64,000 nucleotides of DNA from Propionibacteriaceae bacterium (GCA_016717345.1 JADKFR010000002.1:434001-498000); one strand, 5' to 3'; counted from the first letter of the stretch, positions 1 to 9,181 are shown. The notes: generated from the sequence alone by a model not told the origin. Made by a program: numbers and translations.

Positions 1-682
1 GACCGCCTCGCGCGGTTCGACGTCAACAAGCCCTCGGACGCTTGCTGACAGCGCCCTCGGCACCCAGCCAACCGGCACCCCCCCGACGGTGAGAAGTACC
101 GCATAGGGGTCCTGAGGACTGTCGAGTTCTGCTTCCAGCTGGACCCTGTCGCCGACGTGCAGTGACTGCAGCGCGACTTCCTGCTCCTCACGACTGACGA
201 GGACGTTACGGCCCGGCAGGTGCCGGATGGCCTCGGGAATGTGGCTGACACCGTTGGCCAAGAAGCGGGAGCGTGCGTGTTCTTCTGCGACTGTGGGCAG
301 TTGCATGAACTGGAGGGTGTCACCCGCACGTCGGCCGCCAGACTCGACGATCTGCTCCCAGGGCGTCGCGGCTTCCAACCCGATGCTTCCGAGGTAGTCA
401 GCGTAGTCCGGACGCTCGCTCGACATGACGCGCTGGTCGAACACAGCTGGAATCTGATCACTCGTATCGGTGATGAAGGTCCTCGAGACCGGGCAGTGGA
501 CGAAAACCGCTGATCTCTGCGGCAGCGACCGTGTACGCGAAGGAGTACCTGCCGCCCTTGTGGGAGAAGCGGCCGATCGGGATTATCTCGTGGGAGTCTG
601 GGTGCTGCCACATCACAAGCAGGTCGTCAGTCTGCGCGTTGCGGGAGGGCTGAGGCCGATCAAGAACCGATGCAGATCGCAT
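1..682 (-). pseudogene. HIRAN-domain protein, frameshifted and cut by window edge
   Basis: This is the last gene of the restriction operon and it runs out of the window at base 1. The first 74 codons read from ATG 682 to a TGA at 458-460. The protein then continues in another frame from about base 465 to base 1. The continuation carries the HIRAN signature PQDPYAVLLTVGGVPVGWVP. HIRAN domains are known DNA-end or single-strand binding modules and often sit beside HipA-like kinases. The frames join cleanly (HHRYE then SDQIPAVF) if two bases of a GAGAGT run have been lost, so either the gene is broken or the sequence is wrong here. Its start overlaps the kinase stop by about 20 bases, which suggests translational coupling. 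Domain call is good; specific role is inferred. Confidence 0.75.
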
Positions 683-1682
683 CCTGGAGCCTCCTTAGGT
701 TCAGATTGAGCAACTTATTGGTAAACGTAGCGGCTGGGAGTGACATTCCCGGGACGCCTTGCGCGAGTACCGCGCTCAGGGGGCTCAAGTCGAGGCTGGC
801 GAGGCGCCCTTGCCACCATTGTGCTGCTTCGGGGCTCGCCAGCGAGATCGCGGCGACGGCATGATCGACGAGCGACGGCGCTTGTCCGACATGCTCGAAT
901 CTGTGCGCCGTGCCTTTCCTGGCCCACGCGGTGAGTGAGATCGGGTCGCTCAGCCGCCGCTCGCGTTCGGCATCGGACAGGTTGTAGCCGAGACTTCCCC
1001 CGTGGTCATAAGACGGGGCCAGGCGATCGGGCAGTCCGACAAGTTGTGGTCTCAGCACCGCCCAGTTCTGTTCGTGCCGGTCCCGGTTCGCTACGAGGGC
1101 GTCGAGGATCACGTACCCGACGAACACGTCGAAGCCTGACATGGCTGCAGGCCCCTTGAATCCGGGAGGTGCCTGGACACCGTGCAGCGCAGTCTTGATG
1201 TTGGCAAGGGAATGTCCGGGTCGTTTGACCCCGGGCCGTGCTGGGTCGACAGTCTTCTCGCCCTCGACGTGTGGCACGTATCCGGGAGAGTGGGCGCTCA
1301 GTAGGGCGACGCGCCCCTCGTTAAGGTCATGGCCGTTGGGTCTGACTGACAGAGACAGCGACCCGCGGCGCCCATGGCGTCTGCAGAGCCGGGTATCGGC
1401 GCAGGGCACGCCGAGGGCCACGGCCACGTGGGTCGCGGCGACTTCTGCCCAGTCCTCCCCCTGTTCGACCCCCGTGGAGATCGGAGTTGATGTGTTCTTG
1501 TGCAGCCATACGCGCTCGTGATCGTTGGGATCCCGTAGCCAGATCACCGAGTTGGTCCCAGCCTGCTCAACGCCAAGCAACACCCAGTCGGACACATCGA
1601 TAGGGACCCAGGGGTTCAGACCCCTAGACGCCGTCTGTTCGTTCACAGAGCGATCTGCGGCGTTCGCGGGACCATCGGTCAC
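660..1682 (-). CDS. HipA-like serine/threonine kinase
   Basis: A 340-residue protein with the HipA/CtkA kinase core. The catalytic loop is ANRDRHEQNW (residues 198-207, D201 and N206) and the metal-binding aspartate lies in SYDHGGSLG (D226). A candidate ATP-binding lysine is K62 in VWLHKN. HipA-family kinases phosphorylate proteins such as aminoacyl-tRNA synthetases and act as toxins or signalling kinases. This one is shorter than E. coli HipA (about 440 residues) and lacks the usual N-subdomain. Its ATG overlaps the hsdR stop by four bases and a HIRAN protein follows, so it is co-transcribed with the restriction system. No HipB-type DNA-binding antitoxin is next to it. The kinase fold is well supported; the substrate is unknown. 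Confidence 0.85.
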   Translation of the reverse strand: MTDGPANAADRSVNEQTASRGLNPWVPIDVSDWVLLGVEQAGTNSVIWLRDPNDHERVWLHKNTSTPISTGVEQGEDWAEVAATHVAVALGVPCADTRLCRRHGRRGSLSLSVRPNGHDLNEGRVALLSAHSPGYVPHVEGEKTVDPARPGVKRPGHSLANIKTALHGVQAPPGFKGPAAMSGFDVFVGYVILDALVANRDRHEQNWAVLRPQLVGLPDRLAPSYDHGGSLGYNLSDAERERRLSDPISLTAWARKGTAHRFEHVGQAPSLVDHAVAAISLASPEAAQWWQGRLASLDLSPLSAVLAQGVPGMSLPAATFTNKLLNLNLRRLQDAICIGS

Positions 1683-4600
1683 CGCGCAGCACCTTCTAGC
1701 GTTGTGGATCTGAGACTCACGGCGGAGCCGTCAGCCAGTCGGACTGTTGCACTCGACGACGTCGGTTCCTTGGCGAGGAACTCTCTGAAGCGTGCCGCTC
1801 TGAGGAAGGCGAGTAGGAAGCTCCGTTTGCTGTCGGCAAGAACGGTGTCGGTGAACTCGACGTTGGAGTCCTGGACGGCGAGCACGGCATCGACGAAGCT
1901 GTTGAGGACGCCGGCGTCCTGGTAGAAGTCAGCGTCGGTGTTGTGGCGGGCGCCATCTACTAGGACTTCGACGTCGCGGGCTTTACGGAAGACGAGGTCG
2001 AGGTGGGCGATCCGGTCGGATTCGGAGAGCCCGCTGCCGTCGAACAAGGTGTTGATGGTGTCGATAATCTCGGCCCAGCCGACGTTGTTGGGGTCGTGGA
2101 GTTCGGCGCTGCCGACGGCGAGCATCGGGGTGAGCGGGGTGGGTTCGCCGGTCTCGAGGTCGAGCTTGGCCGCGGGCCCTGCGGTGATGCGGTGGTGGGT
2201 GAGGGTGATCCCGGTCAGGTTCACTTCGACGTCGATGCCTTCGAGGCGGAGCACCGCGCCCAGCGCCTTGTAGAAGATGTAGCGCTTCTCCAGGTCGGGC
2301 TGGCCGTAGTCGATGATCTGGGAAAGGAACGTGTAGGCCTTGCAGTAGTTGGCCAGGTCGGAGCGGAACTGGGCCAGCCGTCCCAGCTCCTCGGTGTCGC
2401 CGGCGTGCTCGGCGGCGGACTTGGCCTGGGTGAACCGGGTCGCCGGCTTGGAGATCACCCCGGACAGCTTGGCGTTGTGGCCTCTCACGTATTCCTCGGC
2501 AGCGGCCTGAACGTCGCTGCGGTCGTACAGACCGGATTCGTCGAGTTTCGCCGCCATCAGGTGGACGAGGTTGGGGTCGGTGGTCACGGCGAGTTCGGCG
2601 CCGCGGTAGTAGGGCAGGAACGCGTCGAGGATGTCGTCGGGGTTGTTGACGAAGTCGATGACGTACACATTGTCCTTCCCGGCCCAGGTCCGGTTCAGCC
2701 GTGAGAGGGTCTGGACGGCCATCACCCCGTCGAGTCTCTTGTCGACGTACATCGCGCACAGCAGCGGCTGGTCGAACCCGACTTGGTACTTGTTGGCGAC
2801 GATCAGTACCTGGTAGTCGGGTCCGATGAACGCCACGTCGACCTTCTTGCCGCCGATGTCGGGGTTCATGTCGTGCTCAGTGACCCCGTCGGGCGCGTAC
2901 TCGGTGTCGGTGACCCGGTCGGAGAACGCCACCAGCGCCCGCACATCGGCATACCCCATTTCGGCGATGTATTTGGTGAGGATGCGGTGGTAGCGGATCG
3001 CTTCCTTGCGGGATGCGGTGACGACCATCGCTTTGGCGTTGCCGTCGAGCAGGCCGGCGATGTTGGCCCGGAAGTGCTCGACGATGATCTGCACTTTCTG
3101 GGAAATGTTGTGCGGGTGCAGCCGCACCCAGCGCATCACCGACTCGACCGCCTTGGCCCTGTCCACGGTTTCGGAGTCGTACTCTTGGCCGTCGTGGGCG
3201 ACCTTGAACGCCACCTTGTACGGGGTGTAGTTCGCCAGCACGTCGAGGATGTAGCCCTCCTCGATCGCCTGCCGCATCGAGTAGCGGTGGAACGACTCGT
3301 AGCTGCCACCAACCGGGCGGCCGAACAACTCCATCGTCTTCGGCTTCGGGGTCGCGGTGAACGCCAGGTACGAGATGTTCTCCGCCGATGCCCGCGCCCC
3401 CACCGTCGCCGCCAGCACCGCCTCGGTATCGACCTCGCCACCGTCGTCCAGGTCCGCGATCTCCGAGGCCGAGAGCACCTCCCGCAGCTTCGCGGCCGCG
3501 TCCCCCGTCTGGGAGGAATGGGCCTCGTCCGCGATCACCGCGAACCGGCCACCCACACTCAGCGACTGCTCCTTAAGGTATGCCAGCGCGAACGGCGCGG
3601 TCTGAAGTGTCACGACAATGATCGGCGTCCTGGCCGCCAGCGCTTCGGCCAGCTCAGCCGACTTCGACCCTGACAAGCCGTTTATGCTGACGACCTGGGA
3701 CTGCTTGTGGTCCAGCTGTGCCATCGCCCGCGACATCTGGTCGTCCAGCACCGTGCGGTCGGTCACCACGATCACCGAGTCGAACACCTTGGCGTTGCTC
3801 GCATCGTGCAGGGCGGCGAGCCGGTGAGCGGTCCACACGATCGTGTCGGTCTTGCCTGACCCGGCCGAATGCTCGACCAGATACCGCTGCCCGGCACCGA
3901 GTGTGTAGGCGTCGGCGATGATCGCCTCGACCGCCGACAATTGGTGGTAGCGGGGGAATCGGATCGACACCGACTTGTGCAGCTTCCCGGACGCGGGGTC
4001 GATGCTCTCCTCGGTCTTCACCAGCAGGTACTTCGTCAGGATCTTCAACCACCGGTCCCGATCCAGGATGTCCTGCCAGAACCACGCCGTCGGCCCGTCC
4101 GGGTCGGGCGGGTTCCCGCCACCCTCGGCCCAGCCCTTGTTGAACGGCAGGAACACCGTGTTCGCCCCGTCGAGCTTGGTGGTCATCGCCACCTCGGTGT
4201 TCGTCACCACGAAATGCACGACCGCCCGCGCTCCCCACGTCAGCAGCGGCTCCTTGCCGTCGCTGCCGGGGTCGGTCGGCAGCCGCGATTGCGCGTATTG
4301 CACCATGCCCCGTGTGACCGACTGGGTGAAGTCCGTCTTCAACTCAATCGTCGCGACTGGGATCCCGTTGCAGAACAACACCAAATCGATTGACCGGGCC
4401 GGACGATGCTTCGAGTAATGGACCTGTCGCATCACTCGCAGTCGGTTCAGCCTGTAGCGCGCCATCAGTACCGGGTTCAACGACTCCGTCGGCTGCGGCT
4501 GCACAGTCTCGAACCGTGCCGATACCTCCTGGAACCCCTTACGCAGCACGTTCAACGTGCCACCCCCGGACGCCATCGCCTGATCCAGCCGACCCGTCAG

Positions 4601-4834
4601 GGCCTTCAGAATCCGAGCCTTCGCCTTCGCGTGCTGCTCCTCGCTGCCGTCCGGACGCACCAGCTTCGCCCACTCGGTGGGCTGGGACTCCTCTAGCCAG
4701 CCGAACACATCCTCTGGAAACAGGGCCATTTCACGGTCGTAGCCCGCGTCGTCCGGCGTATACAACCAGCCGTGCGCCGCCAGGTACTGGCAGATCTCCG
4801 ACTCGAACGTGATCTCCTTCATCGCCGACGTCAT
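1679..4834 (-). CDS. hsdR: Type I restriction enzyme R subunit (HsdR)
   Basis: A 1051-residue motor and nuclease subunit of a type I restriction enzyme. It translocates DNA with ATP and cleaves far from the recognition site. The N-terminal PD-(D/E)XK nuclease is seen at D150 and IELK (163-166). The SF2 helicase follows: Walker A HSAGSGKTD (about 322-330), DEAH box ADEAHSSQ (about 435-442), motif III LAFTATPKP and motif VI QTLSRLNRTW. Full length is normal for the family and no frame break is visible. It begins with an ATG overlapping the hsdS stop and ends overlapping the HipA-like kinase start. It acts as a complex with HsdM and HsdS. The active-site residues are present, so it is probably functional. 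Confidence 0.96.
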   Translation of the reverse strand: MTSAMKEITFESEICQYLAAHGWLYTPDDAGYDREMALFPEDVFGWLEESQPTEWAKLVRPDGSEEQHAKAKARILKALTGRLDQAMASGGGTLNVLRKGFQEVSARFETVQPQPTESLNPVLMARYRLNRLRVMRQVHYSKHRPARSIDLVLFCNGIPVATIELKTDFTQSVTRGMVQYAQSRLPTDPGSDGKEPLLTWGARAVVHFVVTNTEVAMTTKLDGANTVFLPFNKGWAEGGGNPPDPDGPTAWFWQDILDRDRWLKILTKYLLVKTEESIDPASGKLHKSVSIRFPRYHQLSAVEAIIADAYTLGAGQRYLVEHSAGSGKTDTIVWTAHRLAALHDASNAKVFDSVIVVTDRTVLDDQMSRAMAQLDHKQSQVVSINGLSGSKSAELAEALAARTPIIVVTLQTAPFALAYLKEQSLSVGGRFAVIADEAHSSQTGDAAAKLREVLSASEIADLDDGGEVDTEAVLAATVGARASAENISYLAFTATPKPKTMELFGRPVGGSYESFHRYSMRQAIEEGYILDVLANYTPYKVAFKVAHDGQEYDSETVDRAKAVESVMRWVRLHPHNISQKVQIIVEHFRANIAGLLDGNAKAMVVTASRKEAIRYHRILTKYIAEMGYADVRALVAFSDRVTDTEYAPDGVTEHDMNPDIGGKKVDVAFIGPDYQVLIVANKYQVGFDQPLLCAMYVDKRLDGVMAVQTLSRLNRTWAGKDNVYVIDFVNNPDDILDAFLPYYRGAELAVTTDPNLVHLMAAKLDESGLYDRSDVQAAAEEYVRGHNAKLSGVISKPATRFTQAKSAAEHAGDTEELGRLAQFRSDLANYCKAYTFLSQIIDYGQPDLEKRYIFYKALGAVLRLEGIDVEVNLTGITLTHHRITAGPAAKLDLETGEPTPLTPMLAVGSAELHDPNNVGWAEIIDTINTLFDGSGLSESDRIAHLDLVFRKARDVEVLVDGARHNTDADFYQDAGVLNSFVDAVLAVQDSNVEFTDTVLADSKRSFLLAFLRAARFREFLAKEPTSSSATVRLADGSAVSLRSTTLEGAAR

Positions 4835-6096
4835 ACCGACTCCAGAAGCTTCTCGGGGGCGGTCGTCTTGCCCGTGCGCGGATCGGTCCGACCCGTTGCG
4901 GCCGAGGAGATCAGCGCCGAGCGGCGCTCCCGCATCAGGGTGATCGCCTCAACGGCTGCGCCCAGCATCGCCTCGATTCGGGCGGCCGAACGATCGAGGA
5001 TCGTGATGACTCGTCTCTGCTCGGCGAGTGAGGGCAGTGGGAACCGGAACTGCTTGACCAAGGTTGAGTTGGTGGCCGACAGGTTGGTGGTCTGTCGGCG
5101 GGTGCTCTCGAAGTATTCGCGCGCAACGCGAGACTCCAACACGTACACCAGGTAAGCCGGGTCAACTCGGCTGTCAGGTCTGATCGCAAAGATGTGGTTC
5201 TGGTGGAGGCACGGGTCGATCGCGCCGTTCCAGACGCAACCTCGACCGAGCGCGGCACGATCGCCGCCCTCGGTCATGAGGACGTCGCCCTTCCGAAGAG
5301 TTGACCGGCGAGCGTCGGCTTCGCTCACAAGGATCGTCTTCACTTCGGCCAGATCCACGCCCCAGCTCTGTACGTTCGCGACGCGGAGATACGGGTACTC
5401 AGCTGCGTCTGCAGGAGGCTCACCGCCAAGAGTCACGCCGGTCTGCAGAGTCGAAACGTGTGAGAGGTGACACCACTCGGCATCCAAGGACAAAAGTGCC
5501 GCATCTATCACGGCTCCGCGGCGCTCCTGGAGCAGATTCGCGAGGCTGCGCTGAGCCTCGATCATCGCGTCGATCTGGGCGGCCTCGCTGTCCAGGAAGT
5601 CAGCGATCTCGCGTTGTTCGTCGGGTGGCGGGAGTAGGACGGGCAGCTGGCGAATTAGGTCGTTGTCGATCTCGGCCTGCCCGATGCGCACACCGCGTGA
5701 AAGCTGGAGGTACGCATACCGGTATGCCTCTGACCTGAGCAGCCAACTAAGGTAACGACTGTCTTCAGAATGGGTTGGGCTGAAACAGATGTAGTGCCCT
5801 GACACGATTCCGCGGAGATTCGAGATCCCCACGGACCCTTGCCATGCCTTCATGCGATTGACCACGAGCCAGGCAGGGTGAACTAGCTGGTAGATGTTGC
5901 GGTTCTCTGCCGTCTTGTTGAGGTTCTCGTAGTCGTCCTTGACCACCACACCGAGTTCCCTGAACACCGAGAGCATCTGCTCCTCGGGATGCTCGACATC
6001 CTTGACTCGCCGGTACATCGACCAGAGGGGTCGGGTGGTCCAGTGACTCGGCACGAGTCCCAGCCAGTGGTGACCTGAGTGGCGGAATTCGGTCAC
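4831..6096 (-). CDS. hsdS: Type I restriction specificity subunit (HsdS)
   Basis: A 421-residue DNA-recognition subunit that sets the target of both methylation and cleavage. It has the usual two-fold layout: a target recognition domain (about 1-155) ending in LPPPDEQREIADFLDSEAAQ, a first helical spacer, a second recognition domain (about 210-350) ending in LPSLAEQRRVITILDRSAAR, and a second helical spacer. The repeated EQR motif is the family hallmark. The recognition sequence cannot be predicted from sequence alone. ATGA overlaps join it to hsdM upstream and hsdR downstream. No inverted second hsdS copy or recombinase lies beside it, so there is no sign of phase variation. Confidence 0.95.
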   Translation of the reverse strand: MTEFRHSGHHWLGLVPSHWTTRPLWSMYRRVKDVEHPEEQMLSVFRELGVVVKDDYENLNKTAENRNIYQLVHPAWLVVNRMKAWQGSVGISNLRGIVSGHYICFSPTHSEDSRYLSWLLRSEAYRYAYLQLSRGVRIGQAEIDNDLIRQLPVLLPPPDEQREIADFLDSEAAQIDAMIEAQRSLANLLQERRGAVIDAALLSLDAEWCHLSHVSTLQTGVTLGGEPPADAAEYPYLRVANVQSWGVDLAEVKTILVSEADARRSTLRKGDVLMTEGGDRAALGRGCVWNGAIDPCLHQNHIFAIRPDSRVDPAYLVYVLESRVAREYFESTRRQTTNLSATNSTLVKQFRFPLPSLAEQRRVITILDRSAARIEAMLGAAVEAITLMRERRSALISSAATGRTDPRTGKTTAPEKLLESV

Positions 6097-8036
6097 CGCT
6101 TCACCTCAGCGAACAGCGCCTCGATCCGTGCGATGGCTGCCTGCACGTCGGCGTCGATCTCGGCGAGCGGCCGCGGCGGCACGTAGGTGTAGAACTCCCG
6201 GGTGAAGGGAATCTCGTAGCCGATCTTGTTCTTGGTCTCGTCGATCCATGCCTCGGGCACCCAGAGGTGGACCTCCCGTTCGAGGTAGTCGTGGATGTCC
6301 TGGTCGAGGGGCACGTTCTCGGTGTCGCGCAGGGTGGGGTCGGGCAGCGGGTGCTGTTTGCGGTCGGTGACGAGTTCGCCGCACTCGTCGGAGTTGCCGA
6401 ACACCGAGACGAGCGCCTTGAGGAGCGGCTCGGTCACCGCGATGCCGGTCTTGCGGATGGCGATTCTGAAGTTGTTCTCGCGGGTCCAGCGTCCGCCGTC
6501 GAGGGATTCCAGGGCGCGGAGCAACCGGTGCTGGGCGTCCTTGTCGAGCTTGCCGATCACCTTGTGTGCCATCGCCTCTTCAATGATGTCGTCGGTGATG
6601 GTGAAGATCTGCCGGAGAGGGCGCTCAACGGTGATGGTGCGGTAGCCGAACTCGGTGTTGTCGAGCACGCGGGAGTGCTCAGGGTCGGCGTCGGTGAACT
6701 GGCCGTGCAGGGTGATGATCCGCTCGATGTCGGCGTCGGAGAGTTCGCGACGCTTGGAACCGAGGGACTTGCGCAGCTTGACCCACATGCTGGTGGCGTC
6801 GATCAGCTGGATCTTGCCCTGCCGCTCAGGGGTCTTGCGGTTGGTCAGCACCCAGATGTAGGTGGCGATGCCGGTGTTGTAGAACATGTCGGTCGGCAGC
6901 CCAACAATCGCCTCGACCAGGTCGTGCTCGATCAGGTGCCGGCGGATTTCCGACGGCCCTGAGCCCGCGCCACCGGTAAACAGCGGGGAGCCGTTCAGGA
7001 CGATCGCCGTCCGTCCGCCTCCCTCTGCGACAGGGTGGATCTTGGAGACTAGGTGCTGCAGGAACAACATCGAGCCGTCGTTGACCGGGGGCAGGCCGGC
7101 AGCGAACCGTCCGGCATCCCCGTCCCGGTCGCGTTCCTTCTCAACCGCTTCGCGTTGCACCTTCCAGTCCACCCCGAACGGCGGGTTGGCCAGGCAGTAC
7201 GAGAAGGTCTGGCCGATGTGCCCGGGCTTGGTGAGGGTGTCGCCGTGGACGAGGTTGTCGACGTTGTGGCCCTTGATCAGCATGTCGGCCTTGGCGATCG
7301 CATAGGTCTCGGCGTTCTGCTCCTGTCCGGCCAGGGTCAACTGCACGTGCGGGGCGTGTTCGGCGATCCATTCCTCAGCGACGCTCAACATGCCGCCGGT
7401 GCCGCAAGTGGGGTCGTACACCTGGCGCATAGGGGTTTGGCCGGCGAGGTTCGCGTCGTCGGCGCTGAACAGCAGGCCGATCATGCGCTTGATCACCTCG
7501 CGCGGGGTGAAGTGTTCCCCGGCGGTCTCCTTCGAGGACTCCATGAACCGTCGGATCAGCTCCTCGAACAAGGTGCCCATCTCGGCGTTTGACACCTTCG
7601 AGGGGTGCACGTCCAGCTTGAACGCAAACTCCTTCGCGATCATCGCGAGGCGGTCGTAGGTATCGAGGTCGTCGATCACGTTGTGCATATTGAACTTGTC
7701 GAAGATCTCACGGGTCGCGGGGTCGAACCCGTCCACGAGGTCCTTCAGGTTCCCGGCAAGCTGCGCAGGGTCGCCCAAGCTCCGCAGGCTGTACCGCGAC
7801 GTGTTAAAGAAGGCTGCCCCCGCCGCATCGCGCAGCAACCGCTCACGCACCAACTTTGGCCGTTGCTCCACCTGAGGGAGGATGTCCAGGACGGCGCGCT
7901 TCGTCGGCGCGAGCACCGCGTCGAGGCGGGCCAGCACAGTGAACGGCAGGATCACTCGGCCGTACTCCTTGGGCTTGAACGGCCCCCGCAGCATGTCGGC
8001 AATACCCCACACGAACCCAGCATTGGGCGCAGCCAC
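6093..8036 (-). CDS. hsdM: Type I DNA methyltransferase M subunit (HsdM)
   Basis: The adenine-N6 DNA methyltransferase subunit. An N-terminal HsdM helical domain (GIADMLRGPFKPKEYGRVIL) precedes the methylase, with S-adenosylmethionine motif I DPTCGTGGM near residue 208 and catalytic motif IV NPPF near residue 284. A reading frame is open from a GTG at 8066, but that codon has no ribosome-binding site. The GTG at 8036 has AAGGAG six bases upstream and starts the protein at VAAPNAGF, so I chose it (647 residues). It is the first gene of the five-gene minus-strand operon, and the 190 bases upstream should hold the promoter. Self methylation protects the host from HsdR. Confidence 0.95.
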   Translation of the reverse strand: MAAPNAGFVWGIADMLRGPFKPKEYGRVILPFTVLARLDAVLAPTKRAVLDILPQVEQRPKLVRERLLRDAAGAAFFNTSRYSLRSLGDPAQLAGNLKDLVDGFDPATREIFDKFNMHNVIDDLDTYDRLAMIAKEFAFKLDVHPSKVSNAEMGTLFEELIRRFMESSKETAGEHFTPREVIKRMIGLLFSADDANLAGQTPMRQVYDPTCGTGGMLSVAEEWIAEHAPHVQLTLAGQEQNAETYAIAKADMLIKGHNVDNLVHGDTLTKPGHIGQTFSYCLANPPFGVDWKVQREAVEKERDRDGDAGRFAAGLPPVNDGSMLFLQHLVSKIHPVAEGGGRTAIVLNGSPLFTGGAGSGPSEIRRHLIEHDLVEAIVGLPTDMFYNTGIATYIWVLTNRKTPERQGKIQLIDATSMWVKLRKSLGSKRRELSDADIERIITLHGQFTDADPEHSRVLDNTEFGYRTITVERPLRQIFTITDDIIEEAMAHKVIGKLDKDAQHRLLRALESLDGGRWTRENNFRIAIRKTGIAVTEPLLKALVSVFGNSDECGELVTDRKQHPLPDPTLRDTENVPLDQDIHDYLEREVHLWVPEAWIDETKNKIGYEIPFTREFYTYVPPRPLAEIDADVQAAIARIEALFAEVKR

Positions 8037-8223
8037 TCCAAACTCCTTCAACTCGGTGCACCACACGCTATCCGGACGGGTGCGCTACCAGGCCAGTTCG
8101 GTCCCCAACTGGGGTTGGAGTCGTGCCGGAGAGAACTTCCGATGCGCTTGCCTGTCGGCCCAACGTCGTCGCGGTCCCACTGGCTACACGCGTGGCAGTC
8201 GGCTGACACCGGTGGGGACTTGG

Positions 8224-8676
8224 TCAGCCCTTCTGGGCCTGGCCAACCAATGGCCGTACTCCGTCGCACAGTTCACGAAGCTCACGGATCAGGCGCTCGT
8301 CGGCATCGGAGACAAATCGGAGAACGGCTTCGGCCTGGCCGAGCGCGCGTACGGCGCGTTCAAGGGCGACCTCGTCGCTGATCTGAGCATCGTCCTGCTC
8401 GTCAGCTACTCGGCCGAACGCAAGCACGTCGTGCCGTGAGCGACGTGCGAGCCGTTCGAATTGATCCACCATCGCCTTCGCACGCTTGTAGTCGCGGTCA
8501 GAGAGCCGCCGGCATGTTTCGGAGCAGTAGTCCTGCCGGCGACCTCTACCTGCGCTGCGCTGGAACTGGCGACGGCACATCGGTCTCGCGCAGTAGTCGG
8601 CCAAATCGAACTCGGCAGCCGCATCTGCGGATCGATCTGACCGGACAGGCTGGACAGTGGGAGATGCGTCGGACAT
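8224..8676 (-). CDS. Small zinc-knuckle protein of unknown function
   Basis: A 150-residue protein chosen to start at ATG 8676 because GGAGG lies seven bases upstream; the frame is open further but without a site. Residues 25-60 hold a cysteine pattern (CARPMCRRQF then YCSETCRRLSDRDYKR) that resembles the zinc knuckles of small actinobacterial proteins carried on integrative elements. The rest is acidic and helical, with likely coiled coil. It lies 190 bases upstream of hsdM on the same strand and could share its transcript. I do not recognise a specific function; DNA or RNA binding is a guess from the knuckle. Confidence 0.7.
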   Translation of the reverse strand: MSDASPTVQPVRSDRSADAAAEFDLADYCARPMCRRQFQRSAGRGRRQDYCSETCRRLSDRDYKRAKAMVDQFERLARRSRHDVLAFGRVADEQDDAQISDEVALERAVRALGQAEAVLRFVSDADERLIRELRELCDGVRPLVGQAQKG

Positions 8677-9043
8677 GTCAGACCTCCGTAGATCGCGCGT
8701 AAAAGCCTGCTCTCTTGGGCTAATCCTCGCGCGATGGGGCATCAGACACGGGAGGCTCGCCGCTAGGTGCTCAGCGATATTCGCGCGTAAAACACGGTGG
8801 GCCCAGGAGGCTGACCTGCGAGCGGCCGCAAAATGCGCGCGCAAGTCGGCGTGTCGGCATCGAGGGTGTCGGCGCGGTGTGCTGTTGATTGATGGACCGG
8901 GGAATACCCCGGCCGAACGCAACAAGCGCCCAGCCGGGCAGCCGGGCGCTTGGGGCACGCGAGGTGATCGCATGCGATCTCAAGGCAGCAGCACATCACC
9001 TCTCGTGCCCGTTCGCAAGATGGCACGAGAGGAGGTGAGACGG
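8677..9043 (+). promoter_or_regulatory. Divergent intergenic region with hairpin-rich leader
   Basis: This stretch separates two divergent genes. Toward the minus-strand gene it holds two copies of TCGCGCGTAAAA (8693-8704 and 8781-8792). Toward the plus-strand gene there are four successive self-complementary elements: CCGGGG-AATA-CCCCGG (8897-8912), AAGCGCCC/GGGCGCTT (8924-8951), the 14-base palindrome GATCGCATGCGATC (8966-8979), and an arm CTCTCGTGCC (9000-9009) pairing with GGCACGAGAG (9022-9031). The last hairpin runs into the ribosome-binding site of the next gene. Control by RNA structure is inferred; no known riboswitch family was recognised. Confidence 0.5.
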
Positions 9044-9181
9044 ATGGCGCGAAACACCAGGCAGACCAGCGCTGCGGCCGCTAAGGCTGCGAGCAAGACG
9101 CTGGCCAGCAAGTCCGCGTCCAAGGCCGCGAAGACGGCCGCGGGCTCGGCATTGTCGCAGACCCCGAAGCGGGGCCGTTGA
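9044..9181 (+). CDS. Small alanine/lysine-rich protein (45 aa)
   Basis: A 45-residue basic peptide starting MARNTRQTSAAAAKAASK and ending TPKRGR, made largely of Ala, Lys, Ser and Thr. Similar very small basic proteins are common unnamed genes in actinomycetes; a nucleic-acid-associated role would fit the charge but is not shown. A strong site, GAGGAGGTGAG, sits just upstream and overlaps the right arm of a hairpin, so translation may be gated. It lies 63 bases before the DUF1508 gene and is probably co-transcribed with it. Confidence 0.65.
   Translation: MARNTRQTSAAAAKAASKTLASKSASKAAKTAAGSALSQTPKRGR

Noticed and set aside
2003..2704. Long plus-strand open frames opposite hsdR and hsdM (also 2783-3673, 6267-6962, 7053-7592)
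   Set aside because: They are antisense mirrors of high-GC coding sequence, rich in Val/Gly/Asp or Arg, with no ribosome-binding site or family resemblance. The hsd genes carry clear motifs.
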